Source: Acidobacteriota bacterium (GTDB lineage: Bacteria > Acidobacteriota > Terriglobia > Terriglobales > Acidobacteriaceae). From it: DNA of 7,694 nt. Location of the stretch: NCBI GenBank assembly GCA_028873155.1, contig JAGWML010000147.1, positions 1 through 7,694 of the forward strand. The letters are read 5' to 3'. The notes beneath the pieces were generated by a model. The model saw only the letters and a program-made list of their open reading frames with translations, was not told the origin of the DNA and did no database searches. Shown piece after piece: positions 1 through 5,715 of this stretch (positions are counted from its first letter, which is position 1; each line of letters begins with the position of its first letter). The translations under genes were made by a program, and so were the position numbers.

Positions 1-920
1 ACCTCATGGGCACCGACATCCTCTACGACTCCGGTTACGATCCCCGCGCCCTCCCGCAATTCTTTGAGACCATCCAGGCCAAGTACGGCGCAGGCGGCGC
101 ACAGCTCTTGAGCGATCATCCCAACCCCGGCAACCGCATCGGCTACGTCAACCAGGAGATCGCAACCCTCCCGCCCAAGCCCGCCGACATCACCAACACG
201 CCAGAGTTCACCTCGATCCACGCCGACGCCGCCAAACTCCACGCCGCTACCGCCGACGAAATCAAGGCCGGCGGATGGAAGAAATCGCAGCCTCCGCTAC
301 CCGCTGAAGCTGCTGCTGCCGCCGCTTCAGCCTCCACCGCATCCTCCGCATCCACCGGAGGAACATCCACCACATCGACCACGCCTTCAGCCCAGCCCGC
401 TGCCGCCGCGCTCGATCCCAACCTGCACTGGCAGCCGGACTCCTCGCTCAACACCTTCACCCACTCGCTCTATACCCTGCGGTATCCGCGCAACTGGACC
501 GTGCAGGGAAACGCACAGTCCTCAGTCACCATCGCTCCGCCGGGCGGCTCAGGCGCTGACGCCAACGGCCAGGCCGCCACCGCCTATGGCATCCTGATTG
601 ATCGCTACCAGGGTCAGGGCAACCTACAACAGCAAACCGATGCGCTCATCCAGAGCATCGAGCAGGGCAACCCAGGCATGGCTGCTGTCACAGACGCAAC
701 CTCGCTGACCGTCAGCCATCAGCCAGCACTCAGCATCGAGTTTCTCGGCTCCTCGCCGCTCTCCACCGCCGGCAAGCCCATGCCCGAGCGCGACTGGCTC
801 GTCACCGTCCAGCGCTCTGATGGTTCCCTCAGTTATCTCGTCTTCATCGCGCCCGAGCGCAACTTCGGCGCGCTGCGTCCCGCTTTCAAACGGATCCTCA
901 GCACCTTTGCGCTGAAATAG
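1..920 (+). CDS. M48 family metallopeptidase, C-terminal part (5' end outside window)
   Basis: The frame is open from the window edge, so the Met at position 6 is probably internal. The first residues (GTDILYDSGYDPRALPQFF, then SDHPNPGNRI about 35 residues on) match the end of the M48 zinc peptidase domain. There, an aspartate-containing helix is followed by 'GYDP' and a conserved 'HPNPGNRI'-type stretch. The HExxH zinc site and the third zinc ligand must lie upstream, so activity cannot be judged here. Counting from the Met at 6, residues about 96-136 are a low-complexity Ala/Ser/Thr/Pro linker. Residues about 150-304 form a second alpha/beta domain starting YTLRYPRNW, which resembles PsbP/DcrB-like domains (inference from the 'YPxxW' start and length). 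The protein is probably exported, as M48 proteins of this architecture usually are, but the signal is not in the window. The stop is TAG at 918-920. Family call is firm; substrate is unknown. Confidence 0.88.
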   Translation, partial: LMGTDILYDSGYDPRALPQFFETIQAKYGAGGAQLLSDHPNPGNRIGYVNQEIATLPPKPADITNTPEFTSIHADAAKLHAATADEIKAGGWKKSQPPLPAEAAAAAASASTASSASTGGTSTTSTTPSAQPAAAALDPNLHWQPDSSLNTFTHSLYTLRYPRNWTVQGNAQSSVTIAPPGGSGADANGQAATAYGILIDRYQGQGNLQQQTDALIQSIEQGNPGMAAVTDATSLTVSHQPALSIEFLGSSPLSTAGKPMPERDWLVTVQRSDGSLSYLVFIAPERNFGALRPAFKRILSTFALK

Positions 921-941
921 GGCGGCGCCACACCGTCCATA

Positions 942-967
942 GCCGCAACTGCATTGTCCTGTGCGGC
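942..967 (+). terminator. Weak hairpin downstream of the M48 gene
   Basis: GCCGCA (942-947) and TGCGGC (962-967) can form a 6-bp GC-rich stem with a 14-base loop, 21 bases after the M48 stop codon. It is followed by ATTT rather than a real T-run. It is at best a weak intrinsic terminator. Confidence 0.22.
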
Positions 968-980
968 ATTTGGTGCGATA

Positions 981-1018
981 AAGTGATTAGGTATATTTTC
1001 TATACTTAGTATTCACTT
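981..1018. terminator. AT-rich imperfect palindrome between convergent genes
   Basis: The arm at 981-995 (AAGTGATTAGGTATA) pairs with 1001-1018 around a TTTTC loop at 996-1000. This gives 15 pairs, two of them G-T, with a three-base bulge at 1010-1012. It lies between the ends of the M48 gene (+) and the Y-family polymerase gene (-), so a bidirectional transcription-end structure is the simplest reading. The stem is AT-rich and no clean T-tract follows on either side, which is unlike a textbook terminator. A protein-binding site is the alternative. The rest of the 921-1074 gap shows no gene. Confidence 0.3.
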
Positions 1019-1074
1019 GTCCGAACTATTGTTACTGCCTGCGAGTGATGCAAATGGACACTCTTTGGTCCTCT

Positions 1075-2475
1075 TCAGAACATCTCCGGAATGCTGTGAA
1101 ATGCAATCCGCGTCGGGGCCGCTTTATACGCCGTCAGCATCGTCGCCGGGGCCAGCGTCTGCATCCCGTATTTGTTGTTCAAGGCATCCATCGCCTCCAG
1201 CAGCCGCTTTCGGCTCGGCGCGTCATCCACTGTGTCAAACAGGTTCAGCGAGTGCAGCCGATCCGGCACCAGACCCGTCAATTGCACCGCAAGAAAATAC
1301 GGATGCTCCTGACCAGGTCCCTGCGGCCGTTGCTCCCACAACCGCCGGAGCGCAGCAATCAGCGTCTGGTTGTCCTGGCACTCGCTTAAGCGCAGCTCGC
1401 CCTTCCATCCCTTCGTAGGCGTTCCGAAATTGCCCAGCGGCGCCATCCCTTCGCCGGAGCCCGCGCGCCCCACCGAGAAACCAACCGCCAGTCCAATCCC
1501 GCTTGCCCACAGCCTTTCTTTGCGCAGCCGCATCGCCGCCTTGTGCAGCAGTTTGTGCGCCACCGCCCACGCCTTCTCCGGTGTGCGCAGCTCCGGACCC
1601 AGCACATGCTGGTGGCTCAGCGACTTCAGATGCTCCGTCTCCGCCATATCGAAGTCTTCGCCGCGCAGCCAGTGCCACAGTCGCTCTCCCCACACCGAGC
1701 CCCACACCTCGCCGGCCTGCTCGCAGCTCAACGCCAGCAGCTCCTCCATTGAGCGAATCCCCTTCGCCTGCAGTCGCTTCTCCGTCCGCGCCCCAATTCC
1801 CGGCAGATCCCGCAGCGTCAGGTGCCGCAGCGCCTCCGGCAGCAGGTCCAGCGGCAGCGCCACCAGTCCGTCCGGCTTCTCCATGTCGCTCGCCACCTTC
1901 GCAAGGTACCGGTTCGTCGCCATCCCCACTGAGCTGCGCAGCGTCTCGCCCACCTGCTCGCGAATCCGCGCCTTCACCCGCCGCCCCAGCTCCATCGCCG
2001 CCAGCAGAGGACGCTCTCGCCCCATCAACTGGCACGCCATCTCGTCAATCGACAGCACCGCCGTCACCGGCACGCAGCTCTCCACCGCCTCCACAATCCG
2101 ATGGTGATACTCCACATAGATCTCGTGCCGTGCCTCCACGAGTTCCAGCCCCGGGCACATCCTCTTTGCATCTCCCACGAGCGTCCCCGTTTTCACGCCA
2201 AACGCCTTGGCCTCATAACTTGCCGCAATGCAGCAGGTTGTATCGGCCATCATCGGCACCACGGCCACCGGCCTGCCGCGCAACTCCGGCCGCACCTGCT
2301 GCTCCACCGACGCAAAGTACGAGTTCAGATCGACAAACAGCCAGTTCACCTGCGGGCCCGCATGCGTCCCGGCATTCGTCTCCCTGGGCTTCATGGCGTC
2401 CGGCTCCATCTCCCACACCTTTGCGAAGTCGCCGCTCAGTTCCTCATCCTGCTCGGGATGGCTCTCCCATTCCAT
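1075..2475 (-). CDS. Y-family DNA polymerase (DinB/UmuC-like translesion polymerase)
   Basis: Residue numbers are from the ATG at 2475. The catalytic carboxylates are present: Asp49 in FVDLNSYFASVEQQ and Asp144-Glu145 in LSIDE. The steric-gate aromatic is Phe54. Other family blocks are YEAKAFGV (87-94), SVGMATNRYLAKVASDMEKP (182-201) and a helix-hairpin-helix LPGIGARTEKRL (224-235). A little-finger region follows, then SLNLF (409-413), which resembles the QLxLF beta-clamp-binding pentapeptide. The C-terminal LNNKYG (432-437) is typical of UmuC/ImuB relatives. Such enzymes copy past damaged template bases with low fidelity. The protein is full length. The start is uncertain: 2475 is the first in-frame ATG after a TAG but lacks a ribosome site, whereas ATG at 2409 is preceded by AAAGG at 8 bases and would give 444 residues. 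These proteins are sometimes mislabelled 'ImpB, type VI secretion'. No imuA or dnaE2 neighbour is visible. Confidence 0.93.
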   Translation of the reverse strand: MEWESHPEQDEELSGDFAKVWEMEPDAMKPRETNAGTHAGPQVNWLFVDLNSYFASVEQQVRPELRGRPVAVVPMMADTTCCIAASYEAKAFGVKTGTLVGDAKRMCPGLELVEARHEIYVEYHHRIVEAVESCVPVTAVLSIDEMACQLMGRERPLLAAMELGRRVKARIREQVGETLRSSVGMATNRYLAKVASDMEKPDGLVALPLDLLPEALRHLTLRDLPGIGARTEKRLQAKGIRSMEELLALSCEQAGEVWGSVWGERLWHWLRGEDFDMAETEHLKSLSHQHVLGPELRTPEKAWAVAHKLLHKAAMRLRKERLWASGIGLAVGFSVGRAGSGEGMAPLGNFGTPTKGWKGELRLSECQDNQTLIAALRRLWEQRPQGPGQEHPYFLAVQLTGLVPDRLHSLNLFDTVDDAPSRKRLLEAMDALNNKYGMQTLAPATMLTAYKAAPTRIAFHSIPEMF

Positions 2476-2485
2476 TGACCGCTAT

Positions 2486-2500
2486 GTTCGTCTTATATTC
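2486..2500 (-). promoter_or_regulatory. Possible LexA-like direct repeat upstream of the polymerase gene
   Basis: On the minus strand GAAT and GAAC are separated by exactly seven bases (on plus, GTTC 2486-2489 and ATTC 2497-2500), 11 bases upstream of the 2475 start. The spacing matches the GAAC-N7-GAAC type LexA box known from alphaproteobacteria, with one mismatch. LexA control of Y-family polymerases is common, but I do not know the LexA site of this organism. A short direct repeat can arise by chance. Confidence 0.18.
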
Positions 2501-2546
2501 GCCAGTACGCAAGACATTTCCCGCCCAGCCAGCTCTGTTGGAACGG

Positions 2547-2555
2547 TGCTACACT
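2547..2555 (+). promoter_or_regulatory. Candidate extended -10 promoter element for the microprotein gene
   Basis: TGCTACACT reads as an extended -10 (TG at 2547-2548, hexamer TACACT at 2550-2555, 4 of 6 matches to TATAAT). No good -35 is seen at the usual distance. It would give a leader of roughly 70 bases before the ATG at 2635. Confidence 0.3.
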
Positions 2556-2634
2556 GGGGGCGCCGGAACTCTGGCGCTCGGGCTCTCCTTCTGGTACATG
2601 ACGTCGGAGGCATTCCGCGCGGCTGGAGCGGCGC

Positions 2635-2802
2635 ATGTCTCTGTGGCTTATGCGCGTTGTTGCTCACCTGTTTGCGTCGAATGCGAATCTGCTGGCGGTG
2701 CTGGTCACTCTCGGCATTGCAGTTCTGCTGGTTTGCTGCATCGAGTGCACCAAGTGCCCGTGCCGTGACAAGGACGACCTCTTCAAACGGCACGAAGTGT
2801 AA
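2635..2802 (+). CDS. Small single-span membrane protein with Cys cluster (55 aa, uncharacterised)
   Basis: ATG at 2635 is preceded by GGAG with a 6-base spacer, and the frame runs 55 codons to TAA at 2800-2802. The product starts MSLWLMRVVAHLF. Residues about 19-35 are strongly hydrophobic (LLAVLVTLGIAVLLVCC) and long enough for one membrane span. A cysteine-rich turn follows at once, CCIECTKCPC (34-43), with five cysteines, then a charged tail ending FKRHEV. Third codon positions are mostly G or C, as in the neighbours. I do not recognise a family. The cluster could bind a metal or form disulfides (inference). The gene converges on the DUF4440 gene with only 21 bases between the stops. The overlapping minus-strand frame (2482-2820) is Arg-rich and looks like a shadow. 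No homology evidence is available, so the call rests on ribosome site, composition and topology. Confidence 0.55.
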   Translation: MSLWLMRVVAHLFASNANLLAVLVTLGIAVLLVCCIECTKCPCRDKDDLFKRHEV

Positions 2803-2823
2803 GCCCAGCGCCCGCGCCAAGAT

Positions 2824-3213
2824 CTAAGACCACGCTACGCTCGTCCCCTGGTGGAACAGGATGCGCCATCCCTGCGCGCCGCGCACCCAGATCGAGCTCC
2901 GCAGCACCTCCCTCGCCTTCCCTGGACCGCTATCCATGCGCACTGTGCGATATGTCGCCAGCACGACGCCCATTGCCAGGGGCCGGCAGGCAAAGTCACG
3001 CACCACCGGAGGTTCCGCATACCCCTCCTCATGCGCCAGCAGGTCGAGAATCGCCGTACGCGTCCACACCCGCCCCGAAGAACCGTATTCGATGAAGCCC
3101 TCATCCAGCAGCGCCGCCACTCTCGCGGAGTCCCTCCGCACCGCCGGGTCCAGCAGCATCTCCTCCAGCGCCTGTAACTGCTGCGCAACCTCGCGCTGTG
3201 CAATATCCGTCAT
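2824..3213 (-). CDS. DUF4440 / SnoaL-like NTF2-fold protein
   Basis: The 129-residue product has the DUF4440 pattern. An N-terminal helix leads to LLDEGFIEYGSSGRVWTR (35-52), then a mid-domain strand GVVLATYRTVR (82-92), then RSSIWVR (105-111) and a closing GWRILFHQGTS (115-125). The 'SSIW ... W ... FHQGT' ending is the most diagnostic part. The length is normal for a single cone-shaped NTF2-like domain, and there is no signal peptide, so it is probably cytosolic. Members include small enzymes and ligand-binding proteins, and the sequence does not say which this is. ATG at 3213 has an excellent ribosome site, AAAGGAG with a 6-base spacer, whose first A is the last base of the upstream gene's TGA. 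With a 12-base gap, the gene is almost certainly co-transcribed and possibly translationally coupled with the isomerase-like gene upstream. It ends with TAG at 2824-2826. Confidence 0.88.
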   Translation of the reverse strand: MTDIAQREVAQQLQALEEMLLDPAVRRDSARVAALLDEGFIEYGSSGRVWTRTAILDLLAHEEGYAEPPVVRDFACRPLAMGVVLATYRTVRMDSGPGKAREVLRSSIWVRGAQGWRILFHQGTSVAWS

Positions 3214-3225
3214 CTCGCGCTCCTT

Positions 3226-4128
3226 TCAGACTGCCGACTCCGTCAGTTGCCGCGCTCCCTTCAGCGCAATCACTTCATCCCCCATCGCCCGGAACTCCAT
3301 CGCCACCATCTGCCGGTACTTCAACTCCACCAGCTTGCGAAAGATATTCCCATAATTGATCTCGCCCGTCCCCGGCTGGTGCCGCCCCGGCACGTCCGCC
3401 ACGTGAATCAACCCGATCACGTCGATATGCTCGTTCAGCTTCTCCATCAGATTTCCTTCGGCGATCTGCTCGTGAAAGATGTCGTAGAGAAACTGCACCT
3501 GCGGGTGATCCACCGCCCGGACGATCTCGATCGCCTCTGTCGCACGCGTCAAAAAGTAGTTCGGATTCTCCTCCGGGTCGATACACTCCAACAGCAGCCG
3601 CACCTTCTCGCCGCGAATCTCGCGCTTCTCCACCACCTCTGCCGCGCGCTTCAGTGTTTCCACCGCCGCAGCATGCTGCGCCACTCGCGACATTCCCGCC
3701 ACCACATTGCCTGAGAGCACAATCATCGCAGGACACTCCAGGGTCTCCATTGGCGTCAGCGCCGCCGTCAGATCGGAAAGAAACACATCCCGCGCCGCCG
3801 GATCAGCGACGCCGTGTCCCAGCCCTGCCGTCGCGTCAAACTCCACGCCCAGTTGCCGCCTTGCAATCTTCGCCCGCGCATAGTCCGCATCGTTCCAGCG
3901 GTTATACTCGCCCACCAGCTCCACATTCCTGTACCCCGCGTCGGCCACCTTGGCCAGCCGGTCTTCAAACGGCAAATTCGGCGAGATCGTCCACAGCATC
4001 ACCGACAGCGGAAACGGCGCTTCCTTCTTCGCCTCTGGCGCTCCCGCGCCTTCTGCCTTTGGCATCACCGGCGCAGCCACGCCCATCGCCGCCGCCGTTA
4101 GTGTTTGCGTAAACTCCCTGCGATTCAT
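3226..4128 (-). CDS. Tat-exported hydroxypyruvate isomerase-like TIM-barrel protein
   Basis: Residue numbers are from the ATG at 4128 (300 aa). The protein belongs to the xylose isomerase-like / sugar isomerase-epimerase fold and most resembles Hyi. Candidate metal and catalytic residues are Glu181 (LLLECID), Asp216 (LYDIFHEQIAEGN), His242 (LIHVADVPGRHQPGTGEINY) and Glu278 (AMEF). Their spacings of 35, 26 and 36 equal those of E. coli Hyi (143/178/204/240). Hyi has Gln at the third site; the His here matches tagatose 3-epimerase-type enzymes. The N-terminus, NRREFTQTL then an Ala-rich stretch, is a twin-arginine signal, so export of the folded, metal-loaded enzyme is expected. The true substrate could be hydroxypyruvate or another keto sugar. 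AAGGAG lies 4 bases before this ATG; a GTG at 4131 is in frame but only one base from that site. It leads the operon with the DUF4440 gene. Confidence 0.9.
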   Translation of the reverse strand: MNRREFTQTLTAAAMGVAAPVMPKAEGAGAPEAKKEAPFPLSVMLWTISPNLPFEDRLAKVADAGYRNVELVGEYNRWNDADYARAKIARRQLGVEFDATAGLGHGVADPAARDVFLSDLTAALTPMETLECPAMIVLSGNVVAGMSRVAQHAAAVETLKRAAEVVEKREIRGEKVRLLLECIDPEENPNYFLTRATEAIEIVRAVDHPQVQFLYDIFHEQIAEGNLMEKLNEHIDVIGLIHVADVPGRHQPGTGEINYGNIFRKLVELKYRQMVAMEFRAMGDEVIALKGARQLTESAV

Positions 4129-4173
4129 CACTCTCCTTCAACGCGTGCACCTTCTGAACTTGCCACCAAACCC

Positions 4174-4220
4174 GAGTGCCCCATCCATGGCGTCTGCGCG
4201 AGCAGGCGACATGGGTGGGA
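4174..4220 (+). repeat. Intergenic hairpin repeat, copy 1 (long stem, GNRA loop)
   Basis: The element begins GAGTGCCCCATCCATG. Its outer stem pairs 4180-4189 with 4210-4219, and an inner stem pairs 4191-4197 with 4202-4208, separated by one G/A mismatch. The loop at 4198-4201 is GCGA, a GNRA tetraloop in plus-strand RNA. The two imperfect pairs are T-G in this orientation and would be C-A mismatches on the other strand. It lies 37 bases past the DUF2252 stop and 45 bases before the isomerase start codon. The shared outer sequence with 5620-5651 shows it is a repeat. No T-tract follows on either strand, so an ordinary terminator is less likely. Confidence 0.75.
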
Positions 4221-4256
4221 AACCACGAACCCTCGCAGAGGAAGTCTCTCAACTCT

Positions 4257-5570
4257 TCAACTCCGGGACATTCGTCCAGCCCGCCGAAGCGCCTGCCAGT
4301 CGCGCTCTGTCTGATCCGCATACAGCGCCCCAAACCGCCCGAGCGCCTCCGCAAAACCATCTCCCTGCCCCAGATACCCCGCAATCGCCAGCGGGTCCGA
4401 CGACCGCGCATGACCCCGCGCCAGCAGCTCGCCGCACAGCTCCGCAAACGCCTCCAGGCCGCCGCCCGCCAGGTCCGCTACCTCAATCGATCCCTTGTGA
4501 TCGTTCAACTGTCGCACCAGATATTGCCGCCCGCCCATGTGCGTCCATCCCAGAAACGGGTCCGACTGCACCTGCATCGCGCGCTGCCCCTCCACCACGC
4601 GCTGCCCTGCGTGCGCCGCGCCATGCGATTCCGGCAGATACGGCGCATACGCCGACGCCGCCTCTTCCTTCACTTGCAGGAAGAGCGGATCGCCCGGTCC
4701 GTTTCCTTCAAAGTAAATGCAGTAGTCCCTCAGCCCCACCGATCCCGTGCCCACCACCTTGAACGCCACATCAACCGGCCGGTAGAGCTCCAGCAGATGC
4801 CGCCGCTGCGGCTCCAGCATCTCCTTGTAGGGCTCCAGCGCTGCCAGCACTTTTTCCGCCTGCGCGCCCGTCACGCGCGTCAGCATCGGCTTTTTCTCTT
4901 TGAAGCGCCGCGCCGCATGCGGCCGCCCGTTCACCGGCGCCGTCAGTTGCTGCAACGTATGCAGCGGAGTCGCACGCTCCGCCTTCAGCAGCGCATCGTG
5001 CACCGGGTGCACATTCCCGATGCGATGCACCTGGTAGCGTGTCGCCTCCAGGCTCGGCATCTTCGCAAACTGCCGCATCAGCGCCGTGTAGCGCTCCACG
5101 CACTTTTCCGCCGCCCCCCGCGCCGCGCTCTCCTTGTGGCCAGACTCGCGCCCCGCCAGCACCAGCGACGCCGCCATCCGCTTCAAATCCCACTCAAACG
5201 GCCCGCGAATCGTCTCATCAAAGTCGTTGATGTCAAACACCAGCCGCCCATCCGGAGCCGCGTACGCACCCACGTTGCGCACATGCGCATCGCCGCAGAT
5301 CTGGCACATCAACCCTGTATTCGGCAGCACCGACAGGTCCGCCGCCATCACCGGCGCGGCACCGCGAAAAAACACAAATGGCGACTGCGCCATCAGCTCA
5401 TGTTTCAGCTTGATCAGTTGCGGAACGCGGCCCTTCTCGGCCCGCCGCACCAGCTCCAGCGCCGTTGCCGTGCGCGCCTTCACGTTCAGCGCATCGTGTG
5501 CCTGCCGCCCCACTTGCTTGCGTCGCGACTGCCCCATGCGCCGCCGCTCTTCCGGAGTTGTCCAGTGCAT
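4257..5570 (-). CDS. DUF2252 family protein
   Basis: Residues are numbered from the ATG at 5570 (437 aa). DUF2252 hallmarks appear in order: SPFVFFRGAA (63-72), CQICGDAHVRN (89-99), FDINDFDETIRGPFEWDLKR (112-131), a glycine-rich VVGTGSVGLRDY (272-283), FLQVKEEAAS (297-306), QRVVEGQR (323-330) and YLVRQLNDHKG (350-360). The length is that of a full member. No signal peptide or membrane span is seen, so it is probably cytosolic. The family has no settled function. The glycine loop, the lysine in 'LQVKE' and the GDAH/DFDE blocks suggest a kinase-like fold (inference). The open frame extends to 5708, but those 46 codons run through the repeat at 5620-5651, contain 'VDSNPSRPSRAW'-type low-quality sequence and precede the first family-like residues. 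I therefore place the start at MHWTTPEERR. ATG at 5591 is the alternative. No Shine-Dalgarno site precedes 5570. Confidence 0.9.
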   Translation of the reverse strand: MHWTTPEERRRMGQSRRKQVGRQAHDALNVKARTATALELVRRAEKGRVPQLIKLKHELMAQSPFVFFRGAAPVMAADLSVLPNTGLMCQICGDAHVRNVGAYAAPDGRLVFDINDFDETIRGPFEWDLKRMAASLVLAGRESGHKESAARGAAEKCVERYTALMRQFAKMPSLEATRYQVHRIGNVHPVHDALLKAERATPLHTLQQLTAPVNGRPHAARRFKEKKPMLTRVTGAQAEKVLAALEPYKEMLEPQRRHLLELYRPVDVAFKVVGTGSVGLRDYCIYFEGNGPGDPLFLQVKEEAASAYAPYLPESHGAAHAGQRVVEGQRAMQVQSDPFLGWTHMGGRQYLVRQLNDHKGSIEVADLAGGGLEAFAELCGELLARGHARSSDPLAIAGYLGQGDGFAEALGRFGALYADQTERDWQALRRAGRMSRS

Positions 5571-5579
5571 GACCCGGAC

Positions 5580-5585
5580 ATTACA
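5580..5585 (-). promoter_or_regulatory. Possible -10 hexamer giving a near-leaderless DUF2252 mRNA
   Basis: TGTAAT on the minus strand matches TATAAT at 5 of 6 positions and ends 9 bases before the ATG at 5570. A start point about 7 bases downstream would leave almost no leader, which fits the missing ribosome site. No strong -35 is seen (TTGCGC lies 15 bases upstream). Confidence 0.22.
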
Positions 5586-5619
5586 CCGCATCTCCGCCCC
5601 GCGCAACCCACCATCCACC

Positions 5620-5651
5620 GGGTGCCCCGTCCAAGCTCTGCTTGGGCGGGA
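5620..5651 (+). repeat. Intergenic hairpin repeat, copy 2 (short stem)
   Basis: This copy begins GGGTGCCCCGTCCAAGC. Positions 5626-5636 pair with 5640-5650 around a TCT loop, giving 11 pairs with a single T-G pair at 5630/5646. Compared with copy 1, the A-T pair (4183/4216) is replaced by G-C (5629/5647), a compensatory change, and the T-G pair sits at the same place in both. It lies between the end of the RNase T2 gene and the DUF2252 start, in the same orientation as copy 1 and opposite to the flanking genes. Confidence 0.75.
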
Positions 5652-5715
5652 TGGATTGGAATCCACCATCCTCAACCCACCACCAACCACCGGAAGCCCG
5701 GATCGCACCTTCCCC

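Noticed and set aside
1503..2768. A 421-codon plus-strand frame opposite the Y-family polymerase gene
   Set aside because: The product is almost entirely Pro/Ser/Ala/Arg, as expected for the complement of a GC-rich gene, and shows no domain. The minus-strand frame has all polymerase motifs.
2482..2820. A 112-codon minus-strand frame overlapping the microprotein
   Set aside because: It is Arg-rich, has no domain, lacks a good ribosome site and spans the likely promoter region between divergent genes.
4174..4220. Ordinary intrinsic terminator for the DUF2252 gene
   Set aside because: No T-tract follows on the minus strand, the stem is less well paired in that direction, and the element recurs upstream of the same gene.
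4174..5651. CRISPR array
   Set aside because: There are only two repeat units, 1.4 kb apart, with a gene between them and different loop lengths.
5571..5708. N-terminal extension of the DUF2252 protein to 5708
   Set aside because: It would translate the hairpin repeat and adds residues without similarity to the family, whose proteins begin close to the TTPEERR stretch.
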